Source: Muribaculaceae bacterium
GTDB taxonomy: Bacteria > Bacteroidota > Bacteroidia > Bacteroidales > Muribaculaceae
Direction of reading: 5' to 3'
NCBI GenBank assembly: GCA_017557425.1
Contig: JAFYYU010000012.1
Span: 186,001 to 250,000, forward strand
Length of the DNA: 64,000 bases
The position numbers and the translations under genes are program-made. Of the stretch, positions 58,208-64,000 are shown piece by piece. The notes under the pieces were generated by a model, which saw nothing but the letters and a program-made list of their open reading frames with translations, made no database searches and was not told the DNA's origin. Numbering within the stretch: the first letter of the stretch is position 1; the number at the start of each line of letters is the position of its first letter.

Positions 58208-58275
58208 TCACGCTAAGGCACAAAGACGCTAAGGACTTATTATTTATTTCTTAGCGTTTTAGCGACTTAGCGTGA
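58208..58275. repeat. Inverted repeat containing dispersed 26-bp repeat, copy 2
   Basis: Arms 58208-58233 (TCACGCTAAGGCACAAAGAC and CGCTAAG) and 58250-58275 match as an inverted repeat at about 19 of 26 positions. The left arm matches the reverse complement of 2177-2202 at 24 of 26 positions. It lies between tatA and tatC. Confidence 0.75.
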
Positions 58276-58343
58276 GGCTTGTATTCGCTGAACAGTTAAA
58301 TGCGGATTCTAATTAGTTAAATTCGCGTAATTCGTAGTTTTTT

Positions 58344-59150
58344 ATGGCCGAGGAAAAACTGCAGGAGATGTCCTTTTGGGATCATATCGACGCGTTGCGC
58401 TCGGTATTGGTCCGCATTGTCGTCGTCTTGGTGGTGATGACGTTGGGGCTGTTTTTTGTCATGCCTTCCATCTTCGATCGCGTGATACTGGCTCCCTGTC
58501 ACGGCGATTTTGTGCTTTACCGCTTGTTTGAGCGCATGACGTCGTCGGTGTCTTGGCTTCCCCAGTTCACTACCGATGGCTTTCAGGTAGAGCTCATCAA
58601 CATCAAACTCGCCTCCCAGTTCTTTATCCACATGTCCACGTCGTTCTGGCTGGCGCTGGTGTTGACGTTCCCAATCGTGCTTTACCTACTGTGGTCCTTT
58701 GTCGCACCGGCCTTGTATCCCCGCGAGAAACGGGGGGTCAAGACTGCTTTCCTGATAGGCTGTCTGATGTTCTTCCTGGGTGTGGCAGTGGGCTATTTCA
58801 TTGTTTTTCCCGTCACCCTGCGTTTCCTGGCCGACTACCATGTGAGCCAGCTGGTGCCCAACCAGATTTCGCTCGACAGCTATATGGACACCTTTCTGAT
58901 GCTCATCTTTATCATGGGCATCATCTTTGAGTTGCCATTGGTGGCATGGTTGTTGGGTACGCTGGGTGTCCTGCATCGAGGCTTCTTCAGGACCTATCGT
59001 CGCCATGCCGTCGTCGTGTTGCTGGTGCTTGCCGCCATCATCACCCCCACCGGCGACCCCTTTACACTGATGGTCGTCTTTCTGCCCATCTATCTCCTCT
59101 ACGAGGTCAGCGCCTACCTTGTTCCGAAGTCATCAGTTTCTAGTCTTTAA
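58344..59150 (+). CDS. tatC: Twin-arginine translocase subunit TatC
   Basis: A 268-residue inner-membrane receptor for twin-arginine signal peptides with six predicted helices. The N-terminal FWDHIDALRSVLVRI (family pattern HLxELRxR-like), the conserved FPIVLYLLWSFVAPALYPRE and the helix-5 FELPLVAWLLG region with the glutamate are present. Together with TatA it makes a minimal Tat system. Length is typical. Confidence 0.96.
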   Translation: MAEEKLQEMSFWDHIDALRSVLVRIVVVLVVMTLGLFFVMPSIFDRVILAPCHGDFVLYRLFERMTSSVSWLPQFTTDGFQVELINIKLASQFFIHMSTSFWLALVLTFPIVLYLLWSFVAPALYPREKRGVKTAFLIGCLMFFLGVAVGYFIVFPVTLRFLADYHVSQLVPNQISLDSYMDTFLMLIFIMGIIFELPLVAWLLGTLGVLHRGFFRTYRRHAVVVLLVLAAIITPTGDPFTLMVVFLPIYLLYEVSAYLVPKSSVSSL

Positions 59151-59224
59151 CCCTTATTTGCTCCGATTTATTGAAAAAATGACATGTTTTTTGTCATTTG
59201 CTTTGTTCATTGTCAAATTCGATA

Positions 59225-59232
59225 TATATTTG
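59225..59232 (+). promoter_or_regulatory. -7 promoter element of secreted dockerin protein gene 59288
   Basis: TATATTTG followed by C, 55 bases upstream of the ATG. Confidence 0.6.
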
Positions 59233-59287
59233 CAAGTTGTATAAAACCAGACAAATCACTTTAATTAATCATTAATATTTTTGAATT

Positions 59288-60709
59288 ATGAAAAAGATTT
59301 CTTTACTTTTCGTGATGTTGCTGGCCTTCACCATCAGCACAACGGCCCAAAGCCTGCCCAAACCCGCTATGCCAGAATTAACGGAATTCATTGATTACGG
59401 TATGGATGATCCTATAAGTCCTGGAATTAATTTGGGTTATACTATCACTGAAGATTTTGACGGTAATCTTGTTGGTGACGACTACACCCTTGATAAGTAT
59501 TTTGCTGGTGAAGATTATTCTATATTGGATCCTAGCAAGGTATACTTTAGCATTTTTACCGACAATGACCAGATTTTCACTTTCACTCCTGAGTTGTTCC
59601 CCGATGCCCCCATTCAGGTAACTTACCCAATGACACAATTCCCTTACAGTGGAAGACAGCCTAATGGTAGTATTGGATACTGGGATATTCACATCAAGGC
59701 GTCAAATCTAGTTGAGAACGAAAGCGATAGGCTCTTTAACTGGCGCATTGGTATCCAGACCATTTATATTGATGGTGAAGAGACTAGTTATTCTGACATA
59801 TATTATATGGAGGTCTATCCTCAACTCCAAGAAGCAAAGAATGTTACTTCTACCTCTTTCCTTGCTGACTGGATCTGCAACGAAGAGAACACATTTATCA
59901 TCAATAACTTCTATGGTGAAGGTTGCGGCTATTTCCTGTATGTCATCGACAAGGCTACCCAAGAAGTTGTGTTGACGCAAAATGTTGCTCCCACCAATTA
60001 CGCTTTTGACGAATGGGGTAATGAATATCCTCTTCCTGGTGCAACTTACACTGTAGAAGGCTTAACTCCTGGCAAAACCTACCAGTTCTATGTGGTCGTA
60101 AAGCAAAATACAGGTATGGCTTATCAGTCAGTAGTTCGTGAGGTGACTCTGCCCGAGACAGTTTACATGCTGGGCGGTGATGACCAGAATTGGGATTGCA
60201 CTAAGGGCACTGAGTTTGAATATAACGCTGAGAACAACAACTATACCGCTACCATTAATTTCCCCGCTGAGTTTAACTATTTCGGTTTTACTACCAGACT
60301 GGCTGAGAACAACGATGATGGTGGTTGGGCGTATATCGAGCCCTACCGATTTGGCGCTGTTGCAGATGAGAACACCGACTTCTGGTACTCCGATGAACTT
60401 AATGGCCAACCCATCAACATGACATGGGACGCATATCACGCTGTCCGTATTGCTAGTGGTGAGTACAAGCTGACCGTTGACCTTGCCAACATGACGCTCG
60501 TCATCGAGAAGATTGAGCCCGAACACGGTTACGACCTGGGCGATGTGAACCACGACCATGCGGTAAATATTGCCGACGTGACCGTGCTGATCGACTACCT
60601 GCTGGGTACCGGTACGGTTTGCCAAATCTGCGCAGATGTGAACGGTGACAAGGCTATCAACATCGCCGACGTGACTGCTCTGATTGATGTTCTGCTTACT
60701 GGTAACTAA
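59288..60709 (+). CDS. Secreted protein with Fn3-like and SusE/F-like domains and dockerin
   Basis: A 473-residue protein with a signal peptide (about 1-20). The N-terminal half is beta-rich, followed by an Fn3-like segment (about 175-285; ending GLTPGKTYQFYVVVKQ) and a domain (about 293-400; VYMLGGDDQNWDCTKGTEFE, FGFTTRLAENNDDGGWAYIE) resembling the starch-binding SusE/SusF outer-membrane family. The dockerin at the end has loops GDVNHDHAVNIADVTVLIDY and DVNGDKAINIADVTALIDVL with a CQIC pair between. The last third is nearly the same as in the following gene, so these are paralogs. No SusC/SusD genes lie nearby. Confidence 0.85.
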   Translation: MKKISLLFVMLLAFTISTTAQSLPKPAMPELTEFIDYGMDDPISPGINLGYTITEDFDGNLVGDDYTLDKYFAGEDYSILDPSKVYFSIFTDNDQIFTFTPELFPDAPIQVTYPMTQFPYSGRQPNGSIGYWDIHIKASNLVENESDRLFNWRIGIQTIYIDGEETSYSDIYYMEVYPQLQEAKNVTSTSFLADWICNEENTFIINNFYGEGCGYFLYVIDKATQEVVLTQNVAPTNYAFDEWGNEYPLPGATYTVEGLTPGKTYQFYVVVKQNTGMAYQSVVREVTLPETVYMLGGDDQNWDCTKGTEFEYNAENNNYTATINFPAEFNYFGFTTRLAENNDDGGWAYIEPYRFGAVADENTDFWYSDELNGQPINMTWDAYHAVRIASGEYKLTVDLANMTLVIEKIEPEHGYDLGDVNHDHAVNIADVTVLIDYLLGTGTVCQICADVNGDKAINIADVTALIDVLLTGN

Positions 60710-60757
60710 TTGATATCGCTATCCATTAGAGATTCTTATCAGGATATACTGACTAAA

Positions 60758-60795
60758 ATGATGCGGTGTGCCCGATTTCAGGCGCGCCGCATCAT
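60758..60795 (+). terminator. Hairpin terminator after gene 59288
   Basis: ATGATGCGGTGTGCC pairs with GGCGCGCCGCATCAT (two G-T pairs) and is followed by TGTTTT. The same hairpin with altered bases follows the next gene. It lies in the 356-base gap 60710-61065 with the promoter and leader of the next gene. Confidence 0.8.
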
Positions 60796-60913
60796 TGTTT
60801 TAGACCGCCAATTAACAACCGAAACAGTTAACCAAAAGGCTTTCATTCCATCACTTTTCGATGAGATGTAAAAAAATAATTTGAAAATCTTGTTGATAGT
60901 AGAAAAATATAGT

Positions 60914-60921
60914 TATTTTTG
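60914..60921 (+). promoter_or_regulatory. -7 promoter element of gene 61066
   Basis: TATTTTTG followed by C, implying an unusually long leader of about 140 bases. Confidence 0.6.
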
Positions 60922-61065
60922 CGAAAGGATTTCAAAAGTTAACCAAAATTGGAGTCATACTTGCCAATTTTTATATTACTCCAATTGGAAACCTTTGGAT
61001 AAATCTGTATGTAAACAATTGAGTGTTAACTCCAAATAATTATTAATTTAAACGTTTAAACATTT
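60922..61065 (+). promoter_or_regulatory. Long structured 5' leader, copy 1
   Basis: The leader contains a hairpin CCAAAATTGGAGT (60943-60955) with ACTCCAATTGG (60978-60988) and the conserved block ATAAATCTGTATGTAA, GAGTGTTAACTCCAAATAAT before the ATG. A second copy precedes gene 63458, where the stem differs but still pairs. Confidence 0.5.
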
Positions 61066-63099
61066 ATGAAGAAACTTCTCTTTTTACTCATGAGCGTGGC
61101 AGTATTATCTGCCAGCGCAGGGATTACCAAATCTCCGCTGCAGAAGAATGTTGCTAAAATTGAGCGCAACAAGGTTAAGACCGAGTTGGTATCTCCCTTT
61201 AAGATGAACCGTGTAATCGACAATCAGGTTCTCAGGGCTCCCATTACCGAGCAACCCGAAGGCGAAGTGAGGACATACCTTCGTTCCGGTGATTGTCTTT
61301 ATGTTCCTGGTCAGTATATTGAGCATGGTACTCAGGACGGTTACATTGAACTGATCTTTGCTGCAGACAACAAGGTTTGGTTCAAGAACATCTTCTACCT
61401 TTGTGGTTCTACTTATGGTAACAGTTATGTGTATGGTACACTGAGTGAAGATGGCACAAAGATCACCGTTCCCATGGGCCAGTCAATTTACTATAGTACT
61501 TCCTATCAAGCTGATGTTGTGTTGTCATATGGCACCTCTTCAGTAGGTAGCAGCATTGTCTGGACCCCTGACGAGAGTGTGACCGAGGTTGTCTATGCAA
61601 TTGACGGCAACACCATCACCCTGGAAGGCTGCGCCGGCGCCACTCCTTCAGGCTCAGATTATCCTCAGTACGAGTACACCGGTCTGGGTTCAGTTTGGAC
61701 TGACGACGGCACGTTTGGTGGCTTCCTTGAGTGGGAAACTGTGTTTACTTTCGCTGTTATTCCGCAGATACCTCAGAATCTGGCTGTTGAGCCGGGTGTT
61801 ACCACGGCTGATGTAACCTGGGCTTCCGATGAGAATGCCGAGGGTTGGGATCTGCGCTATCGCCCCTATGTTGACACCAGTGGCAGTCCCATCAACATTA
61901 CTCTTCCCGCTGATGGTTATGAATCTCAACTTGACGGCATTTCTATTCTTGACGCTGATGGAGATGGTGAAGGTTGGGACATCACCGCAGTAGACGAAGA
62001 AGAAACCGATCTTTGCTTCTATTCTATTTCATATTACCAGGGAACTGCATACGATGCAGACAACTGGTTGATCATGCCACTTCACAAACTGGAGGGTGAC
62101 TTGAGGTTCAAAGCATGGAGTTTAACATCCCAGTGGCCTGATGACATTCAAATTATGATTGGTAAGGAGGATGCTATCGAAGGCAATACTGTTTATACCG
62201 ACATGTTCGAGACTATCGCAACTTACACATGCGATAGTGAGGAACCCCAAGAGTACTACATAGATTTGAGTGAATATAATGGTGAATTGGGTTATGTCGT
62301 ATTCCGTCACCAGAATTACAACCAGTATGTCTTGTTCCTCGATGACATCTTCATTGGCGATCCCAATGCAGAAGTTGTTGTGCCCTACGAGTGGACCATT
62401 ATACCTGCTCTGGAGACCAACGAATGCACCATCCCTGGCCTGACTCCTGAAACTACCTATGAGGTACAGGCAATGGCTTATAACGGTGATATAGAGACTG
62501 ACTGGTGTGGCTCAGTGATCTTCACCACGCTGCCCGAGCCCGTAATTCCTGATGTTTACATGTTGGGAGGTAGCGGACAAACTTGGGATCCCACCAGTGG
62601 AACCAAGTTCGACTATAACGCTGAGGACAACATCTACACCAAGACCATTACCTTCCCAGACGAGAATAACTACTTCGGCTTCACCACAAAGCTCGCTGAG
62701 AACAACGATGATGGTGGCTGGGCGTACATTGAGCCCTTCCGCTTCGGCGCCGTGAGCGTGGGTAACTTCGACTATCTTGACGAGTATAACGGCCTGCCCA
62801 TCGATCTGACTTGGGATGCGTATCAATCCATCCATATCGCTGGTGGCGAGTACAATCTGACCGTTGACCTCACGAGCATGAAGCTCATCATCGTGAAGGT
62901 TGTTCCTCCCCACAATTACGATAAGGGTGACGTGAACCACGACCGTGCCGTCAACATCTCTGACGTAACGACTCTGATCGACTACCTACTGGGTATCGGT
63001 ACAGTTTGCGAGATCTGTGCTGACGTGAACGGTGATGGCCCCATCAACATTAGTGATGTTACTGCTTTGATTGATGTGCTGCTCGGTGGCAGCAACTAA
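61066..63099 (+). CDS. Secreted protein with cleaved-adhesin-like and SusE/F-like domains and dockerin
   Basis: A 677-residue protein with a signal peptide (about 1-18). An unrecognised N-terminal domain is followed by an Fn3-like segment interrupted (about 285-445) by a jelly-roll cleaved-adhesin/choice-of-anchor J-type domain (DGISILDADGDGEGWDITAV, DNWLIMPLHKLEGDLRFKAW), as in gingipain adhesins. Then come the same SusE/F-like domain (FGFTTKLAENNDDGGWAYIE) and dockerin (GDVNHDRAVNISDVTTLIDY, DVNGDGPINISDVTALIDVL, CEIC pair) as in the previous gene. The adhesin domain may bind host or dietary glycans or proteins. Confidence 0.85.
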   Translation: MKKLLFLLMSVAVLSASAGITKSPLQKNVAKIERNKVKTELVSPFKMNRVIDNQVLRAPITEQPEGEVRTYLRSGDCLYVPGQYIEHGTQDGYIELIFAADNKVWFKNIFYLCGSTYGNSYVYGTLSEDGTKITVPMGQSIYYSTSYQADVVLSYGTSSVGSSIVWTPDESVTEVVYAIDGNTITLEGCAGATPSGSDYPQYEYTGLGSVWTDDGTFGGFLEWETVFTFAVIPQIPQNLAVEPGVTTADVTWASDENAEGWDLRYRPYVDTSGSPINITLPADGYESQLDGISILDADGDGEGWDITAVDEEETDLCFYSISYYQGTAYDADNWLIMPLHKLEGDLRFKAWSLTSQWPDDIQIMIGKEDAIEGNTVYTDMFETIATYTCDSEEPQEYYIDLSEYNGELGYVVFRHQNYNQYVLFLDDIFIGDPNAEVVVPYEWTIIPALETNECTIPGLTPETTYEVQAMAYNGDIETDWCGSVIFTTLPEPVIPDVYMLGGSGQTWDPTSGTKFDYNAEDNIYTKTITFPDENNYFGFTTKLAENNDDGGWAYIEPFRFGAVSVGNFDYLDEYNGLPIDLTWDAYQSIHIAGGEYNLTVDLTSMKLIIVKVVPPHNYDKGDVNHDRAVNISDVTTLIDYLLGIGTVCEICADVNGDGPINISDVTALIDVLLGGSN

Positions 63100-63149
63100 T
63101 TGATAAACACTGTCCATTAGAGATTTCTAACAGGATAGTATTGAATAAA

Positions 63150-63187
63150 ATGATGCGGTATGCTGGATTTATGGCACACCGCATCAT
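63150..63187 (+). terminator. Hairpin terminator after gene 61066
   Basis: ATGATGCGGTATGC pairs with the matching GGCACACCGCATCAT arm, then TGTTTT. Its sequence differs from 60758-60795 but pairing is mostly kept. It lies in the 358-base gap 63100-63457 that repeats the layout of 60710-61065. Confidence 0.75.
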
Positions 63188-63305
63188 TGTTTTGGACAAC
63201 CGATTAACTAGCGAAACAGTTAACAAAAAATGGTTGCAACACATCGCTAGGCAATGTGTTGTTAAAAAAAATTATTAAGCATATTGTCAATAGGGAAAAA
63301 ATAGT

Positions 63306-63313
63306 TATTTTTG
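63306..63313 (+). promoter_or_regulatory. -7 promoter element of gene 63458
   Basis: TATTTTTG followed by C, in the same context as the element at 60914-60921. Confidence 0.6.
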
Positions 63314-63457
63314 CGAAAATATTTCAAAGTTTAACCAAAACCGGGGTTATTTATCCAGTTTTATTTTATTTCTCGTTTTGGAAGCCTTTGATAAATCTGT
63401 ATGTAAGCTATTGAGTGTTAACTCCAAATAATTATTAATTTAAACTTTTAAACGTTT
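63314..63457 (+). promoter_or_regulatory. Long structured 5' leader, copy 2
   Basis: The same length (144 bases) as copy 1 and closely similar outside the hairpin loop. Here CCAAAAC (63335-63341) pairs with GTTTTGG (63375-63381), where copy 1 pairs with different bases. Confidence 0.5.
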
Positions 63458-64000
63458 ATGAAGAAATTTTTAGTTTTACTCTTAGGCATGGCAGTTGCTG
63501 TATCTGCCAGTGCAGGGATTAACAAATCTCCGCTGCAAAAGAAGGTGACTGACGCCCCCAAGGCAAAGATTGAGAAGGTAACCCGCGCAAATGGTTTGGT
63601 TGCTCCCTCAACCAGCATCCAGTTCAATGGCTGGGACAAGTTTGCAAGCCACGTTTTGAGGTCTGATCAAGCCATTACTTGGGACTTTGAGGATGAAGGC
63701 CAGTTTGCTGAATTCCAGGCTCTCGATGCCGATGGTGACGGCTTCAACTGGAAGTACTTCAACAATGAGGGTTTGACCAGTGGCATAATGACTGCTCATG
63801 GTGGTTATGGCCTCGTTGCTTCGGCAAGTTATGACAAAGACAGCAGTACGCCCTTGACTCCCAACAACTGGCTGGTTTCGCCTGAGGTAACTCTGGGTGG
63901 TGCCTTGACGTTCTGGGCAGTAGGTCAGGATGATAGCTATGCGGAAGAGGTATTCGCAGTTTATGTATGTGTTGGCACGCCTTCCAGTACTGCCGACTTC
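63458..64000 (+). CDS. Secreted cleaved-adhesin-like protein, 5' part (runs off window end)
   Basis: The open frame starts at ATG 63458 (MKKFLVLLLGMAVAVSASAG, a signal peptide) and continues without stop to the window end, giving 181 residues. The first 25 residues closely match the start of the preceding protein (ASAGI, KSPLQK). From about residue 68 a cleaved-adhesin/choice-of-anchor J domain begins (ITWDFEDEGQFAEFQALDAD; NNWLVSPEVTLGGALTFWAV). It is a third member of the local secreted-protein family; whether it ends in a dockerin cannot be seen. Confidence 0.85.
   Translation, partial: MKKFLVLLLGMAVAVSASAGINKSPLQKKVTDAPKAKIEKVTRANGLVAPSTSIQFNGWDKFASHVLRSDQAITWDFEDEGQFAEFQALDADGDGFNWKYFNNEGLTSGIMTAHGGYGLVASASYDKDSSTPLTPNNWLVSPEVTLGGALTFWAVGQDDSYAEEVFAVYVCVGTPSSTADF

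Noticed and set aside
1-64000. tRNA, rRNA, riboswitch or CRISPR loci
   Set aside because: Reading the intergenic gaps showed no cloverleaf-like, rRNA-like or regularly spaced repeat sequence; small RNAs of other kinds cannot be excluded by eye.

Overview
The window reads as a chromosomal segment of a Bacteroidales bacterium, probably a gut or rumen Prevotellaceae/Muribaculaceae-type anaerobe; genus cannot be decided from the sequence alone. The evidence is the recurrent Bacteroidetes -7 promoter element TAnnTTTG upstream of nearly every transcription unit, the general lack of Shine-Dalgarno sequences, secreted proteins ending in type I dockerin-like repeats or a type IX-secretion-like tail, Omp28 and DUF6029 envelope proteins, a Ptb-Buk pair and a trimeric bifurcating [FeFe] hydrogenase. 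No rRNA, tRNA, CRISPR array, phage or complete transposon was found.

Layout. 0-0.4 kb: HigBA toxin-antitoxin module cut by the window edge. 0.5-12.8 kb: M64 peptidase, gpmI, two tandem S8 proteases with dockerins, DNA polymerase III delta (holA), a THUMP-like methyltransferase and an M6 metalloprotease with dockerin. 12.8-20 kb: TPR sensor, two TonB-like proteins sharing a Cys-rich N-terminus, a small radical SAM enzyme, a lysine-rich coiled-coil protein, tgt and lptG. 20-27.5 kb: a secreted protein and a five-gene envelope operon (TlpA-like thioredoxin, DUF6029 barrel, Omp28 lipoprotein, dockerin protein, large Omp28-like protein). 27.5-38 kb: housekeeping genes (PAP2, YgiQ, uvrB, 5-formyl-THF cyclo-ligase, trkA-trkH, rpsA). 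38-42.3 kb: hydB-hydA-hydC. 42.4-48.5 kb: C69 dipeptidase followed by an array of small secreted or membrane proteins whose promoters and 3' flanks are duplicated. 48.6-51.3 kb: hydF and hydG maturases. 51.5-58 kb: lptD, YiiX-like hydrolase, LysE exporter, buk-ptb. 58-64 kb: tatA, tatC and three related secreted proteins, two with dockerins and the last cut by the window end.

How it fits together. Hydrogenase genes and two of their three usual maturases lie within about 13 kb, suited to fermentative redox balance together with Ptb-Buk (acyl-phosphate and ATP formation). LptG and LptD both serve lipopolysaccharide export. The dockerin and T9SS-like secreted proteases and Omp28/TlpA proteins describe an envelope-directed, protein-degrading lifestyle.

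The most unusual signals are (1) a palindromic element with arms GAGACGCAA/TTGCGTCTC that is translated in the same frame inside lptG, lptD and (decayed) the M64 peptidase, and also appears as the terminator at 17.57 kb; (2) a 42-48 kb array of small membrane-protein genes with co-duplicated promoter and 3' cassettes and two homopolymer frameshifts; (3) a MITE-like inverted-repeat family at 35.6 and 49.8 kb; (4) a duplicated approximately 140-nt leader with a hairpin whose stem differs between copies but is kept, in front of two adjacent secreted-protein genes.
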